64,000 nucleotides of DNA from NCBI RefSeq assembly GCF_001614315.2, contig NZ_LVEG02000002.1:82180-146179 (forward strand), written 5' to 3'. The notes beneath the pieces were generated by a model. It saw only the letters and a program-made list of their open reading frames with translations. It ran no database searches and had not been told where the DNA came from. Numbering within the stretch: position 1 is the first letter of the stretch; each line of letters opens with the position of its first letter. This DNA comes from Halofilum ochraceum (lineage in GTDB: Bacteria; Pseudomonadota; Gammaproteobacteria; XJ16; Halofilaceae). Shown one piece after another: positions 8,663 to 17,155 of the stretch. A program made the position numbers and the translations under genes.

Positions 8663-9507
8663 TCGAACTCCCGCATCTTCGTCTGCAGTGCTTCAGGGTC
8701 CAGGTAGCGGCGTTCGTCGATGTCGAAGCCGTGACCGCTGATCAGGGCATGCATCACGACGTTCTCGATGGCGACCGCTTCCCCCATCGCCAGCTCGGCG
8801 ATGTTGGAACTGGCCAGATCGCGCGTATCGACGATGATGACGTGCCCGGTGCCGATCGCCTCGAGCACGCGATTGCGGTGGATGATCACCGCCGCATCCT
8901 CACCCAGACCGACGCCGAGATATTCGGGGTTGGTCGCGCCGACCTCCATCAGGCGGGTGAATCGGCCGCGTTCCAGGAAATGGCTGTCGATGATGATCCC
9001 CTCGACGAAGCCGAGGCCGGAACTCATTTTGACCGCGCCCTTGTGGAGAGCGTCCGCCGCGCCGCCGTTGTAGATCATGGTCGTCGACTGGGCCACCGCG
9101 CCCGCGCTCGTCCCGGCGATTACGCCGCCGTTCGCATAGTGGCTGCGGATCGCCTTGAGCATCGGCGAACCGCCGAGGACATTGGTGAGGCGGAGCTGGT
9201 CGCCCCCGGTGAAGAACACCACGCCGGAGCGCCGGATCAGTTCGATGCTCTCCGGGTCCGCCGCGTCATTCCGCTCACGCACGGACAGGCAATGGACCTT
9301 GCTGGCGCCGATACGCCCGAATGCCTCCTCGTAGACGGGCAGTATTTCCTCCGGGACGCCGCTCGCGGTCGCGATCACCGTCACCTCGTCGCTGCCTTCG
9401 GGCGCGAAGCTGAACACCTTCGACAGGACCTCGAGTTCCTGCTCGCGATCCTCCGCGCCGCCGATGGCGATCAGGGTGCCGTAATTGTCATCGGGGTCAG
9501 TAGTCAT
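8659..9507 (-). CDS. cphB: Cyanophycinase
   Basis: A 282-residue serine exopeptidase of the S51 family that splits cyanophycin into beta-Asp-Arg dipeptides. The nucleophile Ser is in AGTSAGAVA (about residue 134), preceded by VFFTGGDQLRL, and the C-terminal part has GLGEDAAVIIHRN. No signal peptide is seen, which fits the intracellular enzyme rather than the secreted CphE type. First gene of the operon; its 4-bp overlap with cphA implies coupled translation, so degradation and synthesis enzymes are made together and control is probably at enzyme level. A promoter candidate with a nested palindrome lies about 85 bases upstream. Confidence 0.95.
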   Translation of the reverse strand: MTTDPDDNYGTLIAIGGAEDREQELEVLSKVFSFAPEGSDEVTVIATASGVPEEILPVYEEAFGRIGASKVHCLSVRERNDAADPESIELIRRSGVVFFTGGDQLRLTNVLGGSPMLKAIRSHYANGGVIAGTSAGAVAQSTTMIYNGGAADALHKGAVKMSSGLGFVEGIIIDSHFLERGRFTRLMEVGATNPEYLGVGLGEDAAVIIHRNRVLEAIGTGHVIIVDTRDLASSNIAELAMGEAVAIENVVMHALISGHGFDIDERRYLDPEALQTKMREFE

Positions 9508-9589
9508 AGGTTTCCGCTTGCCGCATCAGCGATGCCTTCAGGTGTATTCGGTTGGAGGATTTCTACGGAGGAGGCTTGTTCTGCAGACC

Positions 9590-9627
9590 AGTGTAGCACC
9601 CGCCGGGCATGCCCGGTGCGCGGGTGC
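9590..9627 (-). promoter_or_regulatory. Candidate promoter and nested palindrome upstream of cphB
   Basis: Read on the minus strand, TGCTACACT (9598-9590) is an extended -10 element. Overlapping its upstream edge is a nested inverted repeat: GCACCCGC (9596-9603) pairs with GCGGGTGC (9620-9627), enclosing the self-complementary CCGGGCATGCCCGG (9603-9616). No clear -35 box is visible, so an activator or repressor at the palindrome is plausible. Of the rest of 9508-9802, only the bfr hairpin was recognised. Confidence 0.4.
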
Positions 9628-9765
9628 CAACCGCACCCCCTTATTGTTGGCCAGGATGCGCGGATTGGTTATCCCTTTTTGCCCGCTTTTGGCAAAGAAA
9701 AAACTGAATACGGCCGGGCCGGCGGTGTCCGGCGCGATGTCGCGCGGCGGCGGCAGCGGAAAGGG

Positions 9766-9790
9766 CCGGCGGCACCGCGGGTGCCGCCGG
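9766..9790 (-). terminator. Hairpin downstream of bfr
   Basis: CCGGCGGCACC pairs perfectly with GGTGCCGCCGG (11 bp, 3-base loop), 13 bases after the bfr stop. No U-tract follows on the minus strand, so it may be a 3'-end stabiliser or a Rho-aided stop rather than a canonical intrinsic terminator. Confidence 0.5.
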
Positions 9791-9802
9791 ATTCGGGCCG
9801 GT

Positions 9803-10285
9803 TCATTCCCCGGCCGGGGCGTCCATCCAGGATTGGCGATAATTCTCGATGCCCATCGAGTCGATCAGCCCGAGCTGCGTGTCGAGGTAGTCGTGATGGC
9901 CCTCTTCGTCCGCCAGCAACGCGGTGAACAGGTCACGGCTGGCATAATCGCGCGCTTTCTCGCAGTAGCCAGCGGCTTCGCGATAGAGCGCGAGCGCTTC
10001 CTTCTCGGCCGCGAGATCGTTCTCCAGCACCTCGCGTACATCGTTGCCGATGCGCAGCGGATCGAGTTCCTGCATCTGCGGTTCGCCCTCGAGGAACAGG
10101 ATCCGCCGGATGAAACGATCGGCATGGCCCATCTCCTCGGTGGCCTCCTGCATCTCCTTCTGCGCGAGCCCGTTCACGCCCCAGTGCTCGAGTTTGCGCG
10201 AGTGGAGCATGTACTGATTGATCGCCGTGAGCTCGCTGCGCAGCCCGCGATTGAGATATTCGATGACCTTCGCGTCGCCTTTCAT
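9803..10285 (-). CDS. bfr: Bacterioferritin
   Basis: A 160-residue four-helix ferritin with the Bfr start MKGDAKVIEYLN. Ferroxidase ligands appear conserved: Glu18 (RSELTAINQY), Glu51 and His54 around EEMGHADRF, and the later Glu/His of DEEGHHDYLDTQ. Met52, the haem ligand at the dimer interface, is present, so this is a haem-binding Bfr rather than a FtnA. It stores iron as ferric mineral in a 24-mer in the cytoplasm. It is a single gene with no adjacent bfd. No recognisable Fur box was identified upstream by eye. Confidence 0.96.
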   Translation of the reverse strand: MKGDAKVIEYLNRGLRSELTAINQYMLHSRKLEHWGVNGLAQKEMQEATEEMGHADRFIRRILFLEGEPQMQELDPLRIGNDVREVLENDLAAEKEALALYREAAGYCEKARDYASRDLFTALLADEEGHHDYLDTQLGLIDSMGIENYRQSWMDAPAGE

Positions 10286-10421
10286 GTCTGTTCCCCGGAG
10301 CCACGTGCCGTTGGGCTGGATGTGCCGATTGTTCCTGCCCCGGTGAAGCTATAGACGAGATCCGCTGCGGTCAATGGACAGCGCAGACGGCGGCCTCTGC
10401 AGCCCGGTCCCACGGACGGGA

Positions 10422-11861
10422 TCAGTCGGTGCTTACACGGTTGCGCCCCGCCCCCTTGGAGCGGTACAGCGCCGCGTCCGCACGCGCGACCAGTGCCGTG
10501 AGATCCTCGTTGCGGGCGTGCTGGGCCACGCCGGCGCTGACCGTCACGGCGAGTTCCTCGCCGCCGTGGCGTGTGCCGTGGCCGGCCACCGCGGCGCGGA
10601 TCTTCTCCGCGATGGCCTCCGCGTCATGGAGCGTGCACTCCCCGAGCAGGATCAGGAATTCGTCGCCGCCCCAGCGGCACAGGGTATCCGCTTCCCGGAC
10701 ATGCTCGTTGATGACGCCGGCGAGCATGCGGATCACGGCATCGCCGGCGGCATGACCGTGCTCGTCGTTGACGCGTTTGAACTCATCGATGTCGAGCGCG
10801 ATCAGCGATATCGGGCTACCGCTTCTGCGGCTCCAGCGCACGACCTGCTCGAACAGGGTCGAAAATACCTGGCGGCTGGCGGCGCCGCTGAGCTCATCGC
10901 GGGTCGCCATTTCCTCGAGCCGCACCTGATAACCGCGCACCGTGAACCATGCCGTGACGAGCACGATGGCGGCGAACACCAGCGCGATCACGATATTCAG
11001 GAACAGGGTGTTCAGAATGCGCGAATTCGCGGGCGACCCCGCCTGCTCGACGATCAGATACCACCCGAACTCCGGGATCAGGCGGCTGTTGAGGTGCACG
11101 GTGTTCCCGTCGGCGTCGGTATAGCGGGCCGTCGCGTTCTGGCTCGTGAGGATCTGCGTCGCGACCGACTGCAGGCCCGGGTGCTCGCGGATGCGCTCTG
11201 GACCATCGTAGCTCTCGCCCCGCAGCTGCACCTGCCCCTCGCGGTCGATGAAAAAGATCCGCCGGCCGTAGCGGTGCTCGTAGCTCTCGATCAGCTCCGC
11301 GACCGAATCCACGGCGAGGCCGATACCGGTCGCCCCGATGTAATCGCCGGCATAGTCGTGGACGCGATAATTCACGAAGATGGTCAGGCGATCCGGACTC
11401 GCCGTGTCGTGGTCGACGTTGATCTCGTAGGGGGCGTCCATTGCGCGGACGCGGAAATACCATTCGTCCAGCGGCTCGCCGCGTTCGACCGTGCGCAGCA
11501 CCCCGTCGGGGTGGTAATAGCGGCGGGTTTCTTCGGAGACGAAGAAGGCGGTCGTGGTGTCGTGCTTGTCCTGGATCTCACTGAGGTAGCGCAGGATGCT
11601 CGCGCGGTCGTTCTCTCCCTCAAGGGTCCAGTCGCGCAGGAACGTGTCGTGCGCCATGAGCGAGGCGATGAGCACGGAGCGCAGCAGGTCCTGCTCGATC
11701 TCCGAGTAGACATTGTCGCTGGTCAGCGGCAGCGTCTCGTTCGATATGCGCTGGTCGAGGGAATCCCGGGCGACGTAATACCCGACCACGCTCGTGGCGA
11801 TGAAGCCAAGGACCAGCACGCCGATCAGGGCTGCGACGAAGTACAGTTTCCGGTAGGGCAA
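10422..11861 (-). CDS. Membrane diguanylate cyclase with periplasmic sensor
   Basis: A TTG at 11861 (start LPYRKLYF) is preferred because CGGAGAGA lies just upstream and the first helix follows directly; a longer ATG version from 11957 adds a poor-looking leader. The 479-residue form has a helix at about 3-28, a periplasmic double-CACHE-like sensor at about 35-280 (FVNYRVHDYAGDYIGATGIG), a second helix near 290-312 and a GGDEF domain to the end. The signature WGGDEF is intact and a product-inhibition I-site RxxD (READ) lies five residues upstream, so it should make c-di-GMP and be feedback inhibited. The ligand is unknown. One of three GGDEF proteins in the window. Confidence 0.92.
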   Translation of the reverse strand: MPYRKLYFVAALIGVLVLGFIATSVVGYYVARDSLDQRISNETLPLTSDNVYSEIEQDLLRSVLIASLMAHDTFLRDWTLEGENDRASILRYLSEIQDKHDTTTAFFVSEETRRYYHPDGVLRTVERGEPLDEWYFRVRAMDAPYEINVDHDTASPDRLTIFVNYRVHDYAGDYIGATGIGLAVDSVAELIESYEHRYGRRIFFIDREGQVQLRGESYDGPERIREHPGLQSVATQILTSQNATARYTDADGNTVHLNSRLIPEFGWYLIVEQAGSPANSRILNTLFLNIVIALVFAAIVLVTAWFTVRGYQVRLEEMATRDELSGAASRQVFSTLFEQVVRWSRRSGSPISLIALDIDEFKRVNDEHGHAAGDAVIRMLAGVINEHVREADTLCRWGGDEFLILLGECTLHDAEAIAEKIRAAVAGHGTRHGGEELAVTVSAGVAQHARNEDLTALVARADAALYRSKGAGRNRVSTD

Positions 11862-12041
11862 AAAGGTCTCTCCGCGGAGCGTCGAAAAATCGTCGCTTGT
11901 GCCCGTGAACGGGCATAGCCGTGCCCATCGCGGGACACGTCCCGCAGTAGAGTACAACTTTCGTGCCTGGAAATATCCGGCGCCTGCGTGATCCCGGCGC
12001 CGGCGGGTGCCGGGGATCCCCGGCCCGCCGTGGCCTTGCCG

Positions 12042-12284
12042 TCAGACCGCCGCCATCAGGTTCTCGTAGAGGCGGTCCTTGAGGTGGACGCGCTCGCGCT
12101 TGCGTGCCTCCATGTAATCGTCCGTGACCGGCTCATCGCGCGCCTCCAGTCCCTCGATCTCCTTGGTCAGGCGGTTGTATTCGGTCATGAGACGCGCGAA
12201 CTCGGCGTCTTCCACCTTCAGGCGATGAATGGTCTCGCGATAGTCGGGGAAATCCTCGATCAGTGCGTGATGCTCACCATACAT
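12042..12284 (-). CDS. YdcH family (DUF465) small protein
   Basis: An 80-residue charged helical protein with the DUF465 pattern: a central FARLMTEYNRLTKEIEGLE stretch and a C-terminal LKDRLYENL. AGAGGAGAT precedes the ATG. Function of this family is not established; members are small cytoplasmic coiled-coil proteins. It is divergent from the sigma-54-driven gene at 12546. Confidence 0.88.
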   Translation of the reverse strand: MYGEHHALIEDFPDYRETIHRLKVEDAEFARLMTEYNRLTKEIEGLEARDEPVTDDYMEARKRERVHLKDRLYENLMAAV

Positions 12285-12461
12285 GCTGGCGATCTCCTCT
12301 ACGGGGCGTAACGTTTGCCAGTGCCCCTACTGTAGTGACATGACCCGGCGTTGTCTGTCGGGGTATTTGCCCCTGTGTAGCCTCTCCTCGTGCCCGCGCG
12401 GGATAGCGCGTGGTATGTCTGCCGGGCGTTTCATGGCGCGATTTTCAGCTGGAACATATAG

Positions 12462-12478
12462 TTGGCACGCGGTTTGCT
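12462..12478 (+). promoter_or_regulatory. Sigma-54 (RpoN) -24/-12 promoter
   Basis: TTGGCACG-CGGT-TTGCT fits the sigma-54 consensus YTGGCACG-N4-TTGCW at every defined base, with GG at 12464-12465 and GC at 12476-12477 (10 bases between). The expected start point is near 12489, about 57 bases before the ATG at 12546 and in the right direction. An activator site farther upstream was not identified. Confidence 0.8.
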
Positions 12479-12545
12479 GCGTGTTCAGACAGGCGCGACC
12501 CGGATGGTTTCCCTGACCGGGTCGGCGCACCAGGGAGAGTGGGTC

Positions 12546-13808
12546 ATGAACGATCTGAACACCGATAAACCGATATCCGAGAACCTGTTCCGCCGGCTCG
12601 TGGTCCGGCTGACGGCCCAACAGCTGCGCGACCTGCCCGTTGATCGTCTGCCGTCGTCGATCCCGTTCGATGCGGTCGATTCGCAGACCGATCCGGCGAA
12701 ATACGCCGTCCTGAACGAACTCGCGTGGACGGTGGGTGCGCGTGAACTCGAGCGCCGTTGCGAGGCCGCGGACCGGCTCGATTCCGAGAGTCGGGAAGCG
12801 CTGGAGACGGCCGAGGCCGCGAGCGCGCGTCCGGTCGCGGAACTCGACCGTATGACCGAGCGCGTGAGCCGAGCCTGGGCCAATGGCGATTTCCGTGGCG
12901 ACGCGCTGTCGGAATCCAGTCAGACGCTGGAGCGCGGGCGCGCCCGGGCGGGCGAGATCGCCGAGCAGGTCGGCCGCCTGCACCGGGCCCTGGCCCTGCT
13001 CGATCGGCCGTGGGTGGCCGATGGCCCCTTGCTCGAGCGCATCAGCGCCGCCCGCCAGCATGCCCGCGCGGTCCTGCACTCGCTCGAGGGCGGGCTCGGT
13101 CGTTACGAACTCCTGGAAGTGGATATCACCCAGGGTGACATGCGCGCGCGCCAGGCGCAGTGCGACCTCGAACTGAGCCGGTTCCGCGAACTCGATGAGA
13201 AAATCGAGATCGTGGAGGAAAAGCTCCGCCGTCCGCGGCAGATGCTTCGTCGTCTCATCAGTCCGCGGGTGGCGCGTCAGGAGCGGGAATACCTCCTGCA
13301 GCGCCTCGATACGCTCATCCGCCGCCGCGACAGTATCGAGAGCTTCGTCAGTGAAGACGACCTGATGCACTGGCTCGACGTGCTGGTGAACGCCAGCCTG
13401 CACGTGCCGAAGGACCAGTGGCGCCAGCGCGCCCAGCGCACGCGCCTGCTCCTGTATCGCCTCATGAACGTCTATTGCCTGCAACAGGAAATGGCGGCCC
13501 ACCAGCTGGCCCTGCGGGCAACGCCGGGCGTGAACGCCGAGCAGGCGATCGGCTACTACCTCAAGAGCGAGCGTTTCATCCTGAGCTACTTCGCGCGCAA
13601 ACGTCAGGAGGTCACGCTGTGGCTTTCCGGCGCCGCGGACGAAAAACTCGGGCGCCTCGATATGGTGCGTGACGCGATTCTCGCGGACTACCGGCGCAAT
13701 GCGCAGCGCTCGCGCCACGACGCCCCCGTGCGCTCGAAGGGGGCGCCGCGGCCCGAGCAGGCGGGGCTCGATATCGGCGCCGGCGACCGGGAGGCGGCGA
13801 CCCGCTGA
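12546..13808 (+). CDS. Conserved hypothetical helical protein under sigma-54 control
   Basis: A 420-residue protein I do not recognise. The ATG at 12546 is preceded by AGGGAGAG at good spacing. There is no signal peptide or membrane helix. Composition is Arg/Glu/Leu-rich and strongly helical, with probable coiled coil around residues 195-265 (repeated charged heptad-like stretches such as ELDEKIEIVEEKLRR) and a Arg/Pro/Gly-rich, probably disordered tail from about 380. A perfect sigma-54 promoter lies upstream, so expression should depend on RpoN and an enhancer-binding activator, as for nitrogen, motility or envelope genes. It is monocistronic, followed by the convergent QEGLA gene. No function is assigned. 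Confidence 0.8.
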   Translation: MNDLNTDKPISENLFRRLVVRLTAQQLRDLPVDRLPSSIPFDAVDSQTDPAKYAVLNELAWTVGARELERRCEAADRLDSESREALETAEAASARPVAELDRMTERVSRAWANGDFRGDALSESSQTLERGRARAGEIAEQVGRLHRALALLDRPWVADGPLLERISAARQHARAVLHSLEGGLGRYELLEVDITQGDMRARQAQCDLELSRFRELDEKIEIVEEKLRRPRQMLRRLISPRVARQEREYLLQRLDTLIRRRDSIESFVSEDDLMHWLDVLVNASLHVPKDQWRQRAQRTRLLLYRLMNVYCLQQEMAAHQLALRATPGVNAEQAIGYYLKSERFILSYFARKRQEVTLWLSGAADEKLGRLDMVRDAILADYRRNAQRSRHDAPVRSKGAPRPEQAGLDIGAGDREAATR

Positions 13809-13859
13809 GCGCCTGGGGCCATCAGGCCACCCCACGCCCGCGGTCACCCCGGTCGCGGG

Positions 13860-15125
13860 TCAGGCGGGGGAGCTTGCCGGCGCGGCGTCGGCAAGCGCCG
13901 AGTAATGCTCGCGCAGCCGGGTCAGGTCGATCGTGTTCAGGAACGAGGAGTACGCCAGGTAGCTGATCAGGAAGCGCGGATCTTCCGCCCAGGGCGGCAT
14001 ATGGTCCGGCGCTCGACACAATCCCCGGGCCCGCAGTTCCGCCAGGGCGGGGATGTCCTCGATATCCAGTTTGCCGACGAACAGCAGCTTGAGCAGATCC
14101 GCTCGTCCGAGTGCGACGGCCGTGCGCATGAAGTTGTGCACGCGCAGAAGACCGTCGAGATAGACGCCGTCCTTGGTGAAGGGGATGCCGCCCTCTACCC
14201 GGCCGCCGCGAAAGATGCGCCGGGTGTTCTCGAAGGCCTGTTCGGGATGACCGGTCCGCTCCAGAAACCACCGATAGACCTCGATGAAGTCGGCACCGTC
14301 GAGCGCCATCTGGATCGCGATGACCCGGTCGGCGAGTCGGCGCAGGCGATCGATCTCCATGCTGCCGGTGATGAACTCCGCGAATACGGCGAGGCCCTCC
14401 TGGGTGCGGGTCGTGCCGGGATGACTGAGGCCAAGGATCGGCAGATCCGGCTGGGCCCGTCCATTGAGGGACGTGAGCACGTGGACGAAGGCCTCATGCT
14501 GGATCAACTGGTCCACATCGCGGTCCGTGAAGCAGGCGTTGCGCCGGATCCGGATATTCTCCGGGCCTGCCAGTGCGTTGGCCGAGAGTTCATCGACCAC
14601 GATCACCGCCGGCGCGGCGTCCCCGAAGCGACCGTTGACGGCCGCGCGCATCGATTCGGCCAGACTGTCCGCGAGATGGCATGCCGGCGGCGGCGCACCG
14701 AGATCGACATGGGTGAGCGATTCGATAATGCCGTCGAACTGCCGGGCAAGGCCGAGCGTGCTGGTGGTCTCGTCCGGTTGTACGTCGCCGGGCGCACCGA
14801 ACAGTGCCCGCGAATGGGTCAGGAACTCATCGGTGCCGGCGCTCGCGAGCAGTCGCGCACCGCTCTCAATGGCGTCGGCCTGGCGTGCGAGCCAGTGGGA
14901 GACCGGGTCGTCGGGTGTGCCCAGTTCACGGCGGAATCGCCGGATGGCGTCGAGGCTGGGCCCGGCATCGAATGGCGGGTACTCGACCTGGGGCAGTGAA
15001 TCGCCCCCTCCAGCCAGGAACGCCTCCCGTGCGGACGCCGGCCACGCCAGGTAGCGCAGGATCCGCACGGGCGCTTCCGCCTCGCGCAGGTGTTCGATCA
15101 GGCGACCGATGCGGACCGTGTCCAT
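13860..15125 (-). CDS. DUF1704 / QEGLA-motif metallopeptidase-like protein
   Basis: A 421-residue protein starting MDTVRIGRLI at the ATG 15125 (GGGGAAG upstream); an in-frame extension to 15374 overlaps the divergent mipA and looks spurious. It contains HEAFVH, an HExxxH-type zinc motif, followed about 30 residues later by TQEGLAVFAEF. This pair defines the family annotated as flavohemoglobin expression-modulating QEGLA motif proteins (DUF1704), whose eukaryotic relatives include the MATCAP tyrosine carboxypeptidases. A protease role is therefore plausible, but the bacterial substrate is unknown. No signal peptide. Divergent from mipA across a 127-base gap. Confidence 0.88.
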   Translation of the reverse strand: MDTVRIGRLIEHLREAEAPVRILRYLAWPASAREAFLAGGGDSLPQVEYPPFDAGPSLDAIRRFRRELGTPDDPVSHWLARQADAIESGARLLASAGTDEFLTHSRALFGAPGDVQPDETTSTLGLARQFDGIIESLTHVDLGAPPPACHLADSLAESMRAAVNGRFGDAAPAVIVVDELSANALAGPENIRIRRNACFTDRDVDQLIQHEAFVHVLTSLNGRAQPDLPILGLSHPGTTRTQEGLAVFAEFITGSMEIDRLRRLADRVIAIQMALDGADFIEVYRWFLERTGHPEQAFENTRRIFRGGRVEGGIPFTKDGVYLDGLLRVHNFMRTAVALGRADLLKLLFVGKLDIEDIPALAELRARGLCRAPDHMPPWAEDPRFLISYLAYSSFLNTIDLTRLREHYSALADAAPASSPA

Positions 15126-15252
15126 GGCGTCTTCCCCGGTTGGCGAACGCGCGGTATTGTCGCATGCCTGCTCGTCCGCCCCGTGCGGTCCAAAGGCGGG
15201 GCCTATCCTGCGGTGCCCCACGGGCATCTGACCGCGAAACGGAGATTCCACC

Positions 15253-16164
15253 ATGCACCGCACCATTCTCTCCGCACTCGTGCCGGCCAGCGCGGCGGCG
15301 ATCCGGGACGGATCCATAGCCGCGCTTATCCGGCCGCTGGCCGGCGTGGCGCTCGCCATGGCCGTGCCCATCATCCACGCCGCGGAGAAACCGCTCTGGG
15401 AACTGGGCGTCGGGGTCGCGCCGGTGACGTTCCCGGCGTATCGGGGTGCCGATGAACAGGTGAACTACACGTTCCCGATCCCGTATATCGTGTACCGCGG
15501 CGACCGCCTGCGCGTGGACCGCGGCGGTGCCCGCGGTATGCTCTGGGACTCGGACAACGTGGAGGTCGATCTGAGCTTCGACGGCGCCATTCCGGTCGAC
15601 AGCACGGATGACGGTCCCCGTGCGGGCATGGAAGAACTCGACCCGATCATCGAAGTCGGGCCCTCGCTCAAGGTGCGGCTCGCGGAAACGCAGAGCGGTC
15701 GGCTGGAATTCCGGTTGCCCGTGCGCGCCGCGATAGCCATCAACGACGGCTCGACCCGCCAGGAGGGCTGGAAGGTCCACCCGATGCTGAACTACAACGC
15801 GCCGGGGCTGATCGATGGCTGGGATGTCGGCTTCAATATCGGGCCCAAGTTCGCCAGCCGGGATTTCCACGCCTACTACTACGATGTCGGCGCGGCCGAC
15901 GTGACCCCGGACCGCCCGGCGTACCGTGCCTCCGCCGGTTACAGCGGCCTGTCACTGCTGGTCAGCGCGAGCCAGCGTTTCGAGCGGTTCTGGGTCGGCT
16001 CCTTCCTGCGCTACGACAATCTGCAGGGGGCGACCTTCGAGGACAGCCCGCTGGTCGAGACGGACCACGCCATCAGCGCCGGGGTAGCGATCAGCTGGAT
16101 CCTGTGGCAATCCGAGGAGACCGTGCGTGTCGATCCGCGCGAGGCGCTGGCCACCGGCGGCTGA
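15253..16164 (+). CDS. mipA: MipA/OmpV family outer-membrane protein
   Basis: A 303-residue exported protein. A long signal region (about 1-43, ending IIHAAEK) precedes the family start WELGVGVAPVTFPAYRGAD. Alternating strands and family motifs such as FPIPYIVYRGDRLRVDRGG and YYDVG continue to a C-terminal barrel strand, but the last ~20 residues (SEETVRVDPREALATGG) are a polar extension. Family members are outer-membrane barrels, in E. coli reported as MltA-interacting scaffold. A ribosome site GGAG lies 8 bases before the ATG. Transported substrate, if any, is unknown. Confidence 0.9.
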   Translation: MHRTILSALVPASAAAIRDGSIAALIRPLAGVALAMAVPIIHAAEKPLWELGVGVAPVTFPAYRGADEQVNYTFPIPYIVYRGDRLRVDRGGARGMLWDSDNVEVDLSFDGAIPVDSTDDGPRAGMEELDPIIEVGPSLKVRLAETQSGRLEFRLPVRAAIAINDGSTRQEGWKVHPMLNYNAPGLIDGWDVGFNIGPKFASRDFHAYYYDVGAADVTPDRPAYRASAGYSGLSLLVSASQRFERFWVGSFLRYDNLQGATFEDSPLVETDHAISAGVAISWILWQSEETVRVDPREALATGG

Positions 16165-16182
16165 TCGCCCCGGGCGCGTGCC

Positions 16183-17070
16183 TCACAGCGCCTGGAAGTG
16201 CGCCTGCATGCGCGCCCGCCCGCGTTCGTCCGGGAACGGTCCGGCCGCCGCGAGCATGTTGTCCGCCAGATGCGCCGGGTTGCGGGTCGCCGGCAGCACG
16301 CAGGTGACGGCCGGGTGTCCGAGGATGAACTTCAGCAGGTACTGCGCCCAGCTGTCGATGCCCCATTCGCGCGCCCATTCCGGCAGCGGCGTCCCGCGCA
16401 CCCAGCCGAAAAGGCTGCCAGTCTCGAACGGCTGATTGATGAGCACCGCGACCCCGTGATCGATCGCCGCCGGCAGCAGGCGGTCCTCGGCGGCGGGTTC
16501 GAGCAGGCTGTAATTGGTGCCGACGAAATCGATCGGCGCGCTGGTCACCAGCTCCGTGAGGTCGGCGTGGCGTGATGAGAGGTAGTGCGTCACGCCGATA
16601 TGGCGCGCGTGTCCCTCGGCCTTGTATGCGGTGAGCACCTCGAGCTGGTGCCGCAGATCGACCAGATTGTGCACCTGCTCGAGATCGACCACCGCGGTGC
16701 CCAGCAGTTGCCGCGAATGCTCCCACTGGGCGCGCGCTTCCTTCTCCCCGCGGGCCCAGACCTTGGTGGCGAAGAACAGGTCGTCCGTGATCCCGAGCTC
16801 CGCCGCGAGTTCGCCGAGCACGCGTTCCGACTCGCTGTACATCGGCGAGCTGTCCACCACCCGGCCGCCGGCCGCGTGGAAGCGGCGCAGTACTTCGCGC
16901 TGCAGATCGAGCGGCTGTCCCTGCGGAACATCGAACACGCGGTACGTACCGAGCCCGATGATGGGCAGGCGCTCGCCCGAGGAGGGAATGGTGCGATACC
17001 ACGCGGACGGGTGGCGTGCGTCGGTGCCGCCGGAAGCCCCTGAGGCGTTTTCGTGCGGTGTCTGCGCCAT
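16183..17070 (-). CDS. Aldo/keto reductase
   Basis: A 295-residue AKR-fold oxidoreductase. The likely catalytic tetrad is visible: Asp in GGRVVDSSPMY, Tyr in MYSESERVLG, Lys in FFATKVW and His in QVHNLVDLR. NADPH should be the cofactor by family. It lacks a signal sequence, though the first ~25 residues are polar and the family core begins at RTIPSSGERLPIIGLGTYRV. Convergent with mipA, 18 bases apart. Physiological substrate cannot be inferred. Confidence 0.9.
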   Translation of the reverse strand: MAQTPHENASGASGGTDARHPSAWYRTIPSSGERLPIIGLGTYRVFDVPQGQPLDLQREVLRRFHAAGGRVVDSSPMYSESERVLGELAAELGITDDLFFATKVWARGEKEARAQWEHSRQLLGTAVVDLEQVHNLVDLRHQLEVLTAYKAEGHARHIGVTHYLSSRHADLTELVTSAPIDFVGTNYSLLEPAAEDRLLPAAIDHGVAVLINQPFETGSLFGWVRGTPLPEWAREWGIDSWAQYLLKFILGHPAVTCVLPATRNPAHLADNMLAAAGPFPDERGRARMQAHFQAL

Positions 17071-17155
17071 GACCGGTACTCCCGTGCGGGTGCGTGTTCA
17101 CTCACGGACCTGTTGCACGGATTACAGCACCGGTTGACCGGGTCTGCCGGAAAAT

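Noticed and set aside
6092..8707. Very long open frame on the plus strand opposite cphA
   Set aside because: It is the high-GC antisense shadow of a clearly conserved gene; its residues show no domain and are rich in shadow-typical Arg, Ala, Val, Asp and Gly.
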